Assembly: GCA_963665165.1 (NCBI GenBank)
Contig: OY761989.1
Location: 2,406,149 to 2,470,148, forward strand
DNA from: G963663315 sp963665165
Lineage (GTDB): Bacteria; Pseudomonadota; Gammaproteobacteria; Arenicellales; Poriferihabitantaceae
Length of the DNA: 64,000 nucleotides
Direction: 5' to 3'
A program made the translations under genes and the position numbers. Positions 51,269-60,583 of this stretch are shown piece after piece. The number at the start of each line of letters is the position of its first letter. Position 1 is the stretch's first letter. The notes under the pieces are model-generated. The model saw only the letters and a list, made by a program, of their open reading frames with translations. It searched no databases and was not told the DNA's origin.

Positions 51269-52387
51269 GTGATTATAGGTGTTCCCAGGGAAATCAAAAA
51301 TCATGAATATCGTGTCGGCCTGACGCCGACCAGTGTCCGGGAAATGACCAGAAACGGACATCCGGTCATAGTGGAAACCCGTGCAGGAGCCGGCATCGGC
51401 GCATCGGACCAGGAATATCGAAACGCAGGCGCCACGATAACTGACAGCGCTGAAGAAGTTTTTTCCAGCGCCGAAATGGTGGTAAAGGTCAAGGAACCCC
51501 AGGCGGTGGAACGCAGCATGCTCAGGGAGGGGCAGATTCTTTATACTTATCTGCATCTGGCTCCTGACCCGGAACAGACCCGGGACCTGGTAGCCAGTGG
51601 AGCGACCTGCATCGCGTACGAAACCGTGACCTCTCCGGTCGGCGGACTGCCCCTGCTGGCGCCCATGTCGAAAGTGGCCGGACGCATGGCAATCCAGGCG
51701 GGCGCTTACTGCCTCGAACAGCCTCATGGCGGACTCGGCATGCTGCTGGGAGGCGTCCCCGGGGTCGACCCGTGCAAGGTAGTCGTTCTCGGGGCCGGTG
51801 TCGTAGGCACCCATGCCTGCCATATCGCGGTCGGTATGGGCGCTGACGTCTGGGTAGTGGACAACAACCCGGTTTCGATAGAAAGGCACTGGCAACACTT
51901 TGGCCGTTCAACCAACTCTGTTTTCTCCACCTCCGATGCCCTTGAGAAACATGTAACGGAAGCGGATCTCGTGATCGGCGGCGTATTGATCCCCGGCGCC
52001 GAAGCGCCGAAACTGGTCACGAAGGAGATGGTTGAAAACATGAAACCGGGGTCAGTAATCGTGGATGTCGCCATTGACCAGGGCGGCTGTTGTGAAACAT
52101 CGAAAGCGACCACCCATGCGGAACCGACCTTTGTAGTCGATGATGTAGTGCATTATTGCGTTGCCAACATGCCCGGAGGCGTACCGCGCACTTCGACTTA
52201 CGCGCTGAACAATGTCACTCTGCCATTCGCGGCCAGTCTGGCGAACAAGGGAGTGAAACAGGCGTTGCTGGATGATCCGCACCTTCGCAATGGCTTGAAT
52301 GTGCATGCCGGCAAGATCACCTGCCGTGGAGTGGCTGAGGATCTGGGATATGAATATGTCGATCCGGTCCATGCGCTCGGCGGTTGA
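51269..52387 (+). CDS. ald: Alanine dehydrogenase
   Basis: NAD-dependent deamination of L-alanine to pyruvate and ammonium. MIIGVPREIKNHEYRVGLTPTSVREM is the family start (GTG codon). The substrate-site Lys and His lie in VVKVKEPQ and YTYLHLAPDPEQ, and the NAD fold in VVVLGAGVVGTHACHIAVGMGADVWVVD. It has 372 residues. In taurine pathways Ald regenerates the pyruvate used by taurine:pyruvate aminotransferase; that fits xsc 60 bases downstream. No aminotransferase gene is in the window. Confidence 0.96.
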   Translation: MIIGVPREIKNHEYRVGLTPTSVREMTRNGHPVIVETRAGAGIGASDQEYRNAGATITDSAEEVFSSAEMVVKVKEPQAVERSMLREGQILYTYLHLAPDPEQTRDLVASGATCIAYETVTSPVGGLPLLAPMSKVAGRMAIQAGAYCLEQPHGGLGMLLGGVPGVDPCKVVVLGAGVVGTHACHIAVGMGADVWVVDNNPVSIERHWQHFGRSTNSVFSTSDALEKHVTEADLVIGGVLIPGAEAPKLVTKEMVENMKPGSVIVDVAIDQGGCCETSKATTHAEPTFVVDDVVHYCVANMPGGVPRTSTYALNNVTLPFAASLANKGVKQALLDDPHLRNGLNVHAGKITCRGVAEDLGYEYVDPVHALGG

Positions 52388-52447
52388 CATGGCCGACTGC
52401 TTCCCCACTCGAATTTTTGACCGTATTTCAACCAGAGGAATCATGTA

Positions 52448-54211
52448 ATGGCAAGAATGACAACATCGGAAGCCTTTGTGGAAACAATGGCGGCCAATGG
52501 GGTGACCGACATCTTCGGGATCATGGGGTCGGCATTCATGGATGCGATGGATATATTTGCGCCCGCGGGCATCCGACTGGTCCCGGTGGTCCATGAACAG
52601 GGAGCGGGACACATGGCCGACGGCTACGCCCGTGTAAGTGGTCGGCATGGCGTCGTCATCGGTCAGAATGGCCCGGGCATCAGTAACTGCGTCACGGCGA
52701 TTGCCGCCGCTTACTGGGCACACTCCCCGGTTGTCGTGATTACCCCGGAAACCGGCACCATGGGCCAGGGACTGGGCGGGTTCCAGGAGGCTAACCAGTT
52801 GCCGATGTTCCAGGAGTTCGTGAAATACCAGGGCCATGTAAACAATCCCGCCCGCATGGCCGAATACACGGCGCGCTGTTTTGACCGCGCCATGTCGGAA
52901 ATCGGCCCCACCCAGTTGAATATTCCACGGGATTATTTCTACAGTGAGGTCGATATCGATATCCCCGTGCCGATGAAACTGGACCGCGGTCCGGGAGGGG
53001 AAAAGACCCTGAATGAAGCGGCGGAAATGCTGGAAGCAGCCAGATTCCCGGTCATTATTTCAGGCGGCGGCGTAGTCATGGCCGACGCGGTGGATGAATG
53101 CAGGGTATTGGCGGAGCGATTGGGCGCTGCCGTGGTAAACAGCTACCTGCACAACGATTCATTCCCTGCCAGCCACCCGTTGTGGTGCGGGCCGCTGGGT
53201 TACCATGGATCAAAAGCCGCGATGTCACTGATCAGCAAGGCGGATGTGGTGATTGCGCTGGGAACCCGGCTTGGACCTTTCGGCACATTGCCGCAATACG
53301 GTATTGATTATTGGCCGAAGGACGCAAAAATCATCCAGATAGACGCAGACCATAAAATGCTGGGGCTGGTCAGAAAAATTTCCGTTGGCATCTGTGGGGA
53401 TGCCGGAGCATCGGCCAAAGCGTTGTCAGCGCGCCTCGAAAATCTTTCCCTGGCCTGCGATGCGACCCGCCAGGAACGCGCTGACACGATCGCCGCCGAA
53501 AAGGCGGCATGGGAAGCGGAGCTTGATGAATGGATTCATGAAAAGGATGATTACAGCCTGGACATGATCCAGGAACAAGGCGAGGAAGCGGGAAACTGGC
53601 TGCACCCCAGGCAGGTTCTCCGTGAACTGGAACGGGCCATGCCGGAAAACGCGATGGTATCGACCGATATCGGCAACATCAGCGCCATCGCCAACAGCTA
53701 TTTGCGCTTTGAACGCCCGCGCAGTTTTTTCGCGCCAATGAGCTGGGGTAACTGCGGTTACGCGCTGCCCACCATGATTGGAGCCAAGTGTGCAGCGCAG
53801 GACCGACCGGCTATCGCTTACTCGGGGGATGGCGCCTGGGCGATGAGCATGTCTGAAATCATGACCTCGGTTCGTCACGATATTCCGGTTACCGGCGTCG
53901 TATTCCATAATCGGCAATGGGGCGCCGAGAAAAAGAACCAGGTCGATTTCTACAACCGACGGTTTGTGGCCGGAGAACTGGACAATGAAAGTTTTGCGGA
54001 AATCGGCAAAGCCATGGGGACCGAAGGTATCGTTGTGGACAAGCTTGAAGACGTCGGCCCGGCCCTGACCCGGGCAGTGGACATGCAGATGAATGACGGC
54101 AAATCCACGGTAATTGAAATCATGTGTACACGCGAACTCGGCGACCCGTTTCGCCGGGATGCCTTGTCAAAACCGGTCAGACATCTGGCCAAATACAAGG
54201 ATTTCGTATAG
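52448..54211 (+). CDS. xsc: Sulfoacetaldehyde acetyltransferase
   Basis: Thiamine-diphosphate enzyme that converts sulfoacetaldehyde and phosphate to acetyl phosphate and sulfite, the C-S cleavage step of taurine, isethionate and related sulfonates. The 587-residue chain has the three TPP-enzyme domains: VVHEQGAGHMADGYARVSG with the catalytic Glu, the central domain with RFPVIISGGGVVMADAV and ALGTRLGPFGTLPQYG, and the TPP-binding IAYSGDGAWAMS...GVVFHNRQWGAEKKNQ. The Xsc-specific GIMGSAFMDAMDIF near residue 25 and PRDYFYSEVDIDIP support the call over acetolactate synthase. A good ribosome-binding site (AGAGGA) precedes the ATG. A hairpin separates it from pta. Confidence 0.95.
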   Translation: MARMTTSEAFVETMAANGVTDIFGIMGSAFMDAMDIFAPAGIRLVPVVHEQGAGHMADGYARVSGRHGVVIGQNGPGISNCVTAIAAAYWAHSPVVVITPETGTMGQGLGGFQEANQLPMFQEFVKYQGHVNNPARMAEYTARCFDRAMSEIGPTQLNIPRDYFYSEVDIDIPVPMKLDRGPGGEKTLNEAAEMLEAARFPVIISGGGVVMADAVDECRVLAERLGAAVVNSYLHNDSFPASHPLWCGPLGYHGSKAAMSLISKADVVIALGTRLGPFGTLPQYGIDYWPKDAKIIQIDADHKMLGLVRKISVGICGDAGASAKALSARLENLSLACDATRQERADTIAAEKAAWEAELDEWIHEKDDYSLDMIQEQGEEAGNWLHPRQVLRELERAMPENAMVSTDIGNISAIANSYLRFERPRSFFAPMSWGNCGYALPTMIGAKCAAQDRPAIAYSGDGAWAMSMSEIMTSVRHDIPVTGVVFHNRQWGAEKKNQVDFYNRRFVAGELDNESFAEIGKAMGTEGIVVDKLEDVGPALTRAVDMQMNDGKSTVIEIMCTRELGDPFRRDALSKPVRHLAKYKDFV

Positions 54212-54229
54212 CCGCGGCCGGCCTTGTTC

Positions 54230-54265
54230 CAAAACCACATCCCCGCATGGCTGGATGCGGTTTTG
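54230..54265. other. Intercistronic hairpin between xsc and pta
   Basis: CAAAACCACATCC (54230-54242) pairs with GGATGCGGTTTTG (54253-54265), 13 pairs with one mismatch and a ten-base loop, in the 91-base gap. The A-rich left and T-rich right flanks resemble a weak bidirectional terminator, but only four T follow the GC part. It could attenuate expression of pta-dgcA-dgcN or stabilise the ald-xsc mRNA. Confidence 0.5.
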
Positions 54266-54302
54266 AACGCTTCGGATTCCCAGGTGTTGCCCGATTCCGG
54301 CC

Positions 54303-55310
54303 ATGAAGACTTTTAAAAGACTGTTTGACCAGGCCAGGGAACAAACCAGGCGAATCGTCTTGCCTGAATCGGACGATCCCAGGATCATGGAAGCGGCCAT
54401 GGCGATCTCTCGTCAGCGGCTTGCCGGAATAATCCTGATCGGAAATCCCGGACCGTTCCCGGACAGCGGGCAAATCGAAGTCATTGACCCGGAAACCTCA
54501 GCGTTTAAAAATGACTACACGGAAAGGCTCCTGGAACTCAATCAGCGCCGTGGAATGCTCCGCGCAGAAGCCGAAACCCGAATCAGGGATCCGCTGGTAT
54601 TCGCCATGTTGATGGTTGCGTCCGGTGATGCCGATGGATGCGTGGCAGGGGCCGTCAATCGCACCTCGGATGTAGTCCGGAACGCGTTGCGGATCATCGG
54701 CGCCAGTCCGGGCTCCAGTCTGGTTTCCAGTTTTTTCATCATGCAGCACGACCTGCCCCATCAGGCTGTCCAGGGCACCGCCCTGTATGCGGATTGCGCC
54801 CTGGTCATTGACCCCGACCCGCCTCAACTTGCCGGGATCGCAATCGCCTCGGCGGACAGCGCCATTTCCCTGCTTGGACTGGACCCGAAAGTCTGCCTGC
54901 TCTCATTCTCGACTTCCGGCAGCGCCAGCCACCCGCATGTGGACAAGGTCATCCGGGCCGGGCAGATCATCCGGGAAAAACGACCGGACATCGCATTGAT
55001 GAGTGAAGTACAATTTGACGCCGCGGTCATACCTGAAATCCTCGAACGAAAAGCGCCCGGCATTCAGGTACAGGCGCCAGCCAATGTCTTTATTTTCCCC
55101 GATTTGCAATCCGCCAATATCGGCTACAAGATCGCGCAGCGAATCGGCGGGGTAACAGCGGTTGGACCTGTCCTGCAAGGTCTCGACCGTCCGGTCAATG
55201 ATTTGTCGAGAGGATGCGGCGTGGATGACATCGTACAACTGGTTTGTGTGACTTCGGTACAGGCCAGCGCCCGGATGAATCCTGCACGCAGCCACAAACG
55301 AACGCCATGA
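54303..55310 (+). CDS. pta: Phosphate acetyltransferase
   Basis: Converts acetyl phosphate (the Xsc product) to acetyl-CoA. It is a short single-domain Pta of 335 residues: RRIVLPESDDPRIMEAAMAIS-type start, MLMVASGDADGCVAGAVNRTSDVVRNALRIIG, SSFFIMQHDLP, FSTSGSASHPHVDKV and FPDLQSANIGYKIAQRIGGVTAVGPVLQGLDRPVNDLSRGC. An xsc-pta pair is the hallmark of sulfoacetaldehyde dissimilation. The stop overlaps the next ATG (ATGA), so downstream dgcA is translationally coupled. Confidence 0.95.
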   Translation: MKTFKRLFDQAREQTRRIVLPESDDPRIMEAAMAISRQRLAGIILIGNPGPFPDSGQIEVIDPETSAFKNDYTERLLELNQRRGMLRAEAETRIRDPLVFAMLMVASGDADGCVAGAVNRTSDVVRNALRIIGASPGSSLVSSFFIMQHDLPHQAVQGTALYADCALVIDPDPPQLAGIAIASADSAISLLGLDPKVCLLSFSTSGSASHPHVDKVIRAGQIIREKRPDIALMSEVQFDAAVIPEILERKAPGIQVQAPANVFIFPDLQSANIGYKIAQRIGGVTAVGPVLQGLDRPVNDLSRGCGVDDIVQLVCVTSVQASARMNPARSHKRTP

Positions 55311-56371
55311 AATTCGGTTTCAGGGTGATTCATCTTGAAAAACGCTTTCCGTTGGCGATCAGTCGCGGCGTCCAAACCGGTTCGGACAACCTCTTCGTTT
55401 CAGTCACCTGTCAGGATATTACCGGATGGGGTGAGATATGCCCGGGAAAAAGCGAAGGTGAAGACAGTGTGGAGTCCGCCCAAACCAGACTGGAAAATTT
55501 CCTCGGCCATGATCTGGAGCCATCCGGCCTGCAACCGCTATCCGTCCATCAGATTCATGACCGGGGGATCCGGCGGGGCCTGCCCCTTTGCGTATTGGCG
55601 GGACTTGATATGGCCCTTTGGGATTGGCTGGGGAAAAAAGCCGGACTTCCCCTTTATCGGTTGTTGGGTCTGGGCAGGCCAAAAGCGCCGACTTCAGTGA
55701 CTATCGGCATCAATCCTCCCGAAGTGATCAAAGACCTGATACCATTGCTTCTCGAAGACCCCACAATCCGGTTTTTGAAGATCAAACTTGGATCGCCCGA
55801 GGGGGTCGAAGCGGATCAGGCGGCGTTTGCCCAGGTTCTCGAAAGTACGGATAAGGCACGAATCGGTTTACGGGTGGATGCCAATGGAGGATGGAGTACA
55901 GATGACGCCCTGTACATGATGAAATGGCTGGCGGAACGCAATACTGAATATGTAGAGCAACCCATAAAGGAAGGACAGGAGGAAGATCTGCCCAGGATTT
56001 TCAGGAACAGACCCCTGCCTGTTTATCTGGACGAGTCCTGCCGGGTTTCCAGCGATGTAAAGTCGTGGTGGCAGTATGTTGACGGGGTAAACCTGAAACT
56101 GATGAAATCCGGAGGTATTACCGAAGCGCTGCGAATTATCGCAGTAGCCAGATCATACGGCCTGAAAACCATGATCGGATGCATGAGTGAATCTTCCATG
56201 TCGATTTCAGCGGGCGCCGCCATCTCCGGACTGATGGATCATATCGACCTCGATTCACATTTGAACCTCACGCCAGACCCTTGCACCGGAGCGGCCTGGG
56301 TGGACGGCATGGTCATGCCGAATGACCTGCCCGGTCATGGCGCCACGATCAATCCACAATATCATGCTTGA
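55307..56371 (+). CDS. dgcA: Enolase-superfamily epimerase, N-acetyl-D-glutamate racemase type
   Basis: Muconate-lactonising/dipeptide-epimerase subgroup of the enolase superfamily, 354 residues. The acid/base lysines are K158 and K160 (LKIKLG); metal ligands D191 (RVDANGG), E217 (VEQPI) and D242 (LDES); the second lysine lies in NLKLMKSGG (K264/K267). In marine proteobacteria a protein of this type (DgcA) racemises N-acetyl-D-glutamate after DgcN acetylates D-glutamate; the same subgroup is otherwise annotated L-Ala-D/L-Glu epimerase. The partner gene directly after it is the DgcN type, which favours the former. It begins inside the pta stop codon. Confidence 0.82.
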   Translation: MKFGFRVIHLEKRFPLAISRGVQTGSDNLFVSVTCQDITGWGEICPGKSEGEDSVESAQTRLENFLGHDLEPSGLQPLSVHQIHDRGIRRGLPLCVLAGLDMALWDWLGKKAGLPLYRLLGLGRPKAPTSVTIGINPPEVIKDLIPLLLEDPTIRFLKIKLGSPEGVEADQAAFAQVLESTDKARIGLRVDANGGWSTDDALYMMKWLAERNTEYVEQPIKEGQEEDLPRIFRNRPLPVYLDESCRVSSDVKSWWQYVDGVNLKLMKSGGITEALRIIAVARSYGLKTMIGCMSESSMSISAGAAISGLMDHIDLDSHLNLTPDPCTGAAWVDGMVMPNDLPGHGATINPQYHA

Positions 56372-57398
56372 GAAAAACCGGAAACTGGCCATCTACATGG
56401 AGGATAATCTGGACACGGATTACGGGAAAATGGGATTTGGCGTCATGCGGTACAGCCCCAATCCAGTCGTCTGTGTGATCGACTCCACGCACGAGGGCAA
56501 AAAGGTCAGCGAGGTTTGTGGAATGCCTTTCGACTATCCGGTAACCGGTTCGATCAAGGAGGCCGTCCGGATGGGCGCCCAGGCGCTTGTTCTGGGCACG
56601 GCTCCTTCAGGCGGACGGATCCCCCCGGAGTGGGATAAGGCGATTTCTGAATCCATCGATCAGGGCCTCTGTATTGTCAATGGATTGCATGACAATCTGA
56701 ATGACCGCTATGGCAATCGTCTCTTGCCAGGGCAATGGATCTGGGACGTCAGGCAACCCGCGGCCATCCCGGATATTGCCAGTGGCCGCTGCGCGTCACT
56801 CGACAACAAACGGGTATTACTGGTCGGTACGGACATGGCCGTTGGGAAAATGACTGCTGGACTGGAAATCCACAAATGGATTCGTGGCCGCCATCCTGAA
56901 CTGAAAACCGAATTTCTCGCGACCGGACAGATCGGGATCACCATTACCGGCAAGGGGATTCCACTGGACGCCTACAAGGTGGACCATGCCTGCGGAGCGG
57001 TTGAAGCCATGGTGCTGGAAACAGAAGATTCCGACGTCATCCTGATCGAAGGCCAGGGTTCGATTCTCCATCCCGGCAGCACCGCCACCCTGCCGCTGAT
57101 GAGGGGCAGTTGTGCGACTCATCTGGTCATGTGTCATCGTTCGCACATGACCCGGTTGCGGAACCCGGAATCGGTCAAAATACCGCCACTGAAAGAATTT
57201 ATCCGGCTGAATGAAGAGTTGACTTCAGTTTGCGGCTCCCTGACCCCGGCCACGACCATCGGCGTGGCGCTCAATACTTCGATGGTCAGTGAGCGCGAAG
57301 CATTGTCGGAAATAGCCAGACTGGAGGATGAAACCCGCTTGCCGGTCACCGATACAGTTCGTTTCGGACCGGAAAAACTCGCGAGCCGATTAATTTGA
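56364..57398 (+). CDS. dgcN: DUF1611 protein, D-glutamate N-acetyltransferase DgcN type
   Basis: DUF1611 family, 344 residues from the ATG at 56364, overlapping dgcA by eight bases. An N-terminal Rossmann-like part (FGVMRYSPNPVVCVIDSTHEGKKVSEV) precedes a P-loop-like segment VLLVGTDMAVGKMTAGLEI and VILIEGQGSILHPGSTATLPLMRG. DgcN is described as using acetyl-CoA to acetylate D-glutamate; this rests on homologues. In this operon Xsc and Pta make acetyl-CoA, the needed co-substrate. An alternative is acylation of another amino acid or amine related to the sulfonate substrate. Confidence 0.82.
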   Translation: MLEKNRKLAIYMEDNLDTDYGKMGFGVMRYSPNPVVCVIDSTHEGKKVSEVCGMPFDYPVTGSIKEAVRMGAQALVLGTAPSGGRIPPEWDKAISESIDQGLCIVNGLHDNLNDRYGNRLLPGQWIWDVRQPAAIPDIASGRCASLDNKRVLLVGTDMAVGKMTAGLEIHKWIRGRHPELKTEFLATGQIGITITGKGIPLDAYKVDHACGAVEAMVLETEDSDVILIEGQGSILHPGSTATLPLMRGSCATHLVMCHRSHMTRLRNPESVKIPPLKEFIRLNEELTSVCGSLTPATTIGVALNTSMVSEREALSEIARLEDETRLPVTDTVRFGPEKLASRLI

Positions 57399-57420
57399 CT
57401 GAATGGGACGGCATTACGAA

Positions 57421-58359
57421 TCATGCCCTTTTGCGGACGCCGATTTCGGCGACCAGTCGTTTGTCGAAAACAGCGACGATCAATCCTCCGCCAACGATAA
57501 ATGCACAGCCGACAAATGAAATGATGTCCGGCCAATCCCCCCAAATCAGATAACCCACCATCAGGGCAAGGGGTAAAGACGTGTATTCGAAAGGCGCAAT
57601 GATGGAAGCCTGCCCGATACGGTAAGCCTGGGATATCAGGTAGCCGCCGAAGGCTACAACGAATCCGCATAGCGCCAGTAACTGCAAATCGGCAAAATCC
57701 GGCATTCTCCAGGCCCGCAGCAAAAACCCGACAGTCGGATTGCCGCTGTTATCGAACCGCCCGTCACCAACAATCAGTCCGATCACGACGCTCGCCAGAA
57801 TGAAACAGACCTGAATATAAAATGTCATGGTGCTGGCCCGGTCCTGCAGGCCCAGTTTTCTGGTGACTATCTGCATTCCCGCATACATCAACGCCGCGAG
57901 GATGGGTAACAGCGAAGTAATCCGGAACAGGTCCGTACCCGGTCTCACCATGATCAACACCCCGATCAACCCGATTCCGATTGCGGCCCAACTGGTCACC
58001 CCGACCTTTTCCCCCAGAATCGGCTGGGCCAGCAGGCAGATGAACAAGGGTGCAATAAAAAACAGCGCCACCGTCTCCCCCATCGGCATCGTTGCCAGTC
58101 CCAGGAAAAAAAACATGTTGGCGAAAACCAGAAACATTCCACGCAAAAGATGCAGCGCCGGACGACGGGTTTTCAGTGATTGGACCCCGCCGCCGAAGAA
58201 GATGAAAACCAGCACGACAAGAAGCGCGAACAATGCGCGAAACAGCATGATCTGATGCAATGCATAGTACGGACTCAGCCACTTGATAATGGAATCACTG
58301 ATTGTCAGGAAAACAAGCGCGCCTGCCAGGCACAGGATTCCTTTTGCATTTTCCGACAA
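57421..58359 (-). CDS. DMT family (EamA) transporter
   Basis: Inner-membrane transporter of 312 residues with ten predicted helices in two EamA repeats (for example GILCLAGALVFLTISDSIIKWLS and LFRITSLLPILAALMYAGMQIVTRKLG). FIAPLFICLLAQPILGEKVG is typical of repeat 1 and YLIWGDWPDIISFVGCAFIVGGG of repeat 2. Members export amino acids or other metabolites; the substrate cannot be predicted. It appears to start at a TTG one base after the glcB stop, so it is probably co-transcribed with malate synthase. Confidence 0.88.
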   Translation of the reverse strand: MSENAKGILCLAGALVFLTISDSIIKWLSPYYALHQIMLFRALFALLVVLVFIFFGGGVQSLKTRRPALHLLRGMFLVFANMFFFLGLATMPMGETVALFFIAPLFICLLAQPILGEKVGVTSWAAIGIGLIGVLIMVRPGTDLFRITSLLPILAALMYAGMQIVTRKLGLQDRASTMTFYIQVCFILASVVIGLIVGDGRFDNSGNPTVGFLLRAWRMPDFADLQLLALCGFVVAFGGYLISQAYRIGQASIIAPFEYTSLPLALMVGYLIWGDWPDIISFVGCAFIVGGGLIVAVFDKRLVAEIGVRKRA

Positions 58360-58360
58360 T

Positions 58361-60544
58361 TCAGCCCTGACGCGCGCTCAAGGCGGATTTCAGTTGCCTG
58401 CGGCGGGCATGCAGTACCGGTTCAGTATACCCATTGGGCGTTTCCCTGCCTTTGAACACCAGATCCAACGCCGCCTGAAACGCGATGCTGTTATCCGGAT
58501 CGTCCGACATCGCAGTATAGGCCGGATCCTGCGAGTTTTGCCGATCCACCACACCGGCCATTTTTTCGAATACCTTACGCACCTGTTTTTCAGTCGTTAC
58601 ACCGAAATGCAGCCAGTTGGCAATATGCTGGCTGGAAATCCTCAATGTCGCCCGATCCTCCATCAACGCGACATCGCTGATATCCGGAACCTTGGAACAA
58701 CCTATCCCCTGGTCAATCCAGCGCACGACATATCCCAGTATGCTCTGGGCATTGTTTTCCAGTTCCTTGATGATTTCACTGTGATTGACCGTCCGGCTCC
58801 CCAGGACGGGGATAGTCAGGATATCATCCAGATTGGCCCGCAAACAGGATTTCAAATGTTGTTGCCGGATATTGACATTGACATGATGATAATGCATCGC
58901 GTGCAGGCTGGCCGCTGTCGGCGATGGCACCCAAGCCGTATTGGCGCCTGCCCTTGGATGTGCGATTTTCTGCTCCATCATGGCCATCATATTGTCCGGC
59001 GCGGCCCACATCCCCTTGCCGATCTGACCACGGCCGGGCATACCGCACTCAAGCCCGACATCGACATTCCAGTCCTCATAAGCCAGCAACCAGGCAGACA
59101 GCTTCATATCATTCTTGGGTATGACCGCCCCGGCCTCCATACAGGTATGGATTTCATCACCGGTCCGATCCAGAAAGCCGGTATTGATGAAAATCACGCG
59201 CTCCCTGGCCGCGCGGATACACTCCTTGAGATTAACCGTAGTACGACGTTCTTCGTCCATGATACCGATTTTCAGGGTATTGGCCGCAAGACCAAGCGCC
59301 TGTTCCACATATTCGAACAACTCGACTGCCGCCGCCACTTCCTCGGGACCATGCATCTTGGGCTTGACGATATAGACGCTCCCCTTGCGGCTGTTTTTCA
59401 ATTTGCCCGTTCCAACCAGATCGTGCATGGCGCCCAGCGCCGTAACCATCGCATCCAGGAATGTCTCCGGTATTTCCTCTCCCCGGCAAGTGACCGCGTC
59501 GGTATACATGTGCGTCCCCACATTACGCACCAGCATCATGCTTCGACCGTGCACACGAAAGGGGCTGCCATCCGGCGCCATGTACGAAAGGTCGGGATTG
59601 AGCGTCCTTTCCACCCACTTGCCTTCCTTGCGAATATTGGCTTTAAGGGTCCCTTTCATCAGGCCGGTCCAGTTACGATAAACCCGGATTTTATCTTCGG
59701 CGTCAACCGCGGCGACAGAGTCCTCACAATCGATTATTGTGGTCAATGCCGATTCAATCCGGATATCATATATGTTCGCCAGATCCCCTCTGCCGATAAA
59801 ATAGCCTTCGCCGATACAGATATCGATATACAGATTATTGTGTCTGAACAGGATGTTGTCAGGCGCTTCCGGAGCGCCGCGATAACCGGCAAAGCATTCC
59901 CGCCAACCTGGTCCGGTCTCACTGCCGTCTCCCATCACGACAACGAGGTTTCCCGATTTAACCTTGTATTTGACCGCATAGGCGTGGCTGCCTACCGCCA
60001 GGGGAACCGCCTCGTCGAGAAACTGCCGTGCATAACGAATGACCTGGGCGCCCCGCACCGGGTTGTATCTTGCGGTTTTTTTGCAGCCCTGCACTTCGAG
60101 AATAATGTCGGTGCCATACAGAGCGTCATAAAGACTGTTCCACCTCGCATTGGCCGCATTCAATGCGTAACGCGCATTATCGACCGGTACGACGAGTTGC
60201 GGCCCGGCAATTTCACTGATCTCCTCGTCCACATTTTCAGTAGTGACTTCAAAGGCCCCGCCTTCAGGGACCAGGTAGCCGATATCCTGCAGGAAAGCCT
60301 TGTGCGCCGCGACATCAAGCGGGTCCTTGCCGTTTTTGTAATAGTCATCGATCTGGCGCTGCAAATCGTCGCGCTTGTCGAGAAGCGCCTTGTTTTTCCC
60401 GCCAAGCTCTTCAACTATTTGCGCAAGTCCGCCCCAGAACCGGTCCGAATCCACCCCCGTTCCCGGCAGAATCTCATCTTCCACCAGATTGTAAAGTCCT
60501 TCGTCTACGGCTAGTCCCTGAATATTGACCGGTTTGCCCATCAT
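58361..60544 (-). CDS. glcB: Malate synthase G
   Basis: Condenses glyoxylate and acetyl-CoA to malate. The 727-residue length is that of isoform G. Signatures: VDEGLYNLVEDEILPGTGVDSDRFW at the N-terminus, INARWNSLYDALYGTD, DSVAAVDAEDK (catalytic-loop acidic residues), GTLKANIRKEGK, VKPKMHGPEEVAAA, MDEERRTTVNLKECI (acetyl-CoA region) and GQIGKGMWAAPDNM. The start has two adjacent ATG codons (60544, 60541) and a GGGAT ribosome-binding sequence. No isocitrate lyase lies nearby, so glyoxylate may come from another source. Expression is likely controlled through the palindrome at 60587-60601. Confidence 0.97.
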   Translation of the reverse strand: MMGKPVNIQGLAVDEGLYNLVEDEILPGTGVDSDRFWGGLAQIVEELGGKNKALLDKRDDLQRQIDDYYKNGKDPLDVAAHKAFLQDIGYLVPEGGAFEVTTENVDEEISEIAGPQLVVPVDNARYALNAANARWNSLYDALYGTDIILEVQGCKKTARYNPVRGAQVIRYARQFLDEAVPLAVGSHAYAVKYKVKSGNLVVVMGDGSETGPGWRECFAGYRGAPEAPDNILFRHNNLYIDICIGEGYFIGRGDLANIYDIRIESALTTIIDCEDSVAAVDAEDKIRVYRNWTGLMKGTLKANIRKEGKWVERTLNPDLSYMAPDGSPFRVHGRSMMLVRNVGTHMYTDAVTCRGEEIPETFLDAMVTALGAMHDLVGTGKLKNSRKGSVYIVKPKMHGPEEVAAAVELFEYVEQALGLAANTLKIGIMDEERRTTVNLKECIRAARERVIFINTGFLDRTGDEIHTCMEAGAVIPKNDMKLSAWLLAYEDWNVDVGLECGMPGRGQIGKGMWAAPDNMMAMMEQKIAHPRAGANTAWVPSPTAASLHAMHYHHVNVNIRQQHLKSCLRANLDDILTIPVLGSRTVNHSEIIKELENNAQSILGYVVRWIDQGIGCSKVPDISDVALMEDRATLRISSQHIANWLHFGVTTEKQVRKVFEKMAGVVDRQNSQDPAYTAMSDDPDNSIAFQAALDLVFKGRETPNGYTEPVLHARRRQLKSALSARQG

Positions 60545-60583
60545 GTAAATCCCAATCTCTTGAAAGTAAAAAATAAAGACCGA

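Noticed and set aside
52448..54211. Acetolactate synthase large subunit
   Set aside because: It shares the TPP fold, but there is no small-subunit gene, pta follows, and the Xsc-type sequence blocks are present.
58283..60514. A 743-codon open frame on the forward strand
   Set aside because: It is fully antisense to malate synthase G, which has complete family motifs. The forward translation has no recognisable domain and a composition typical of a shadow frame.
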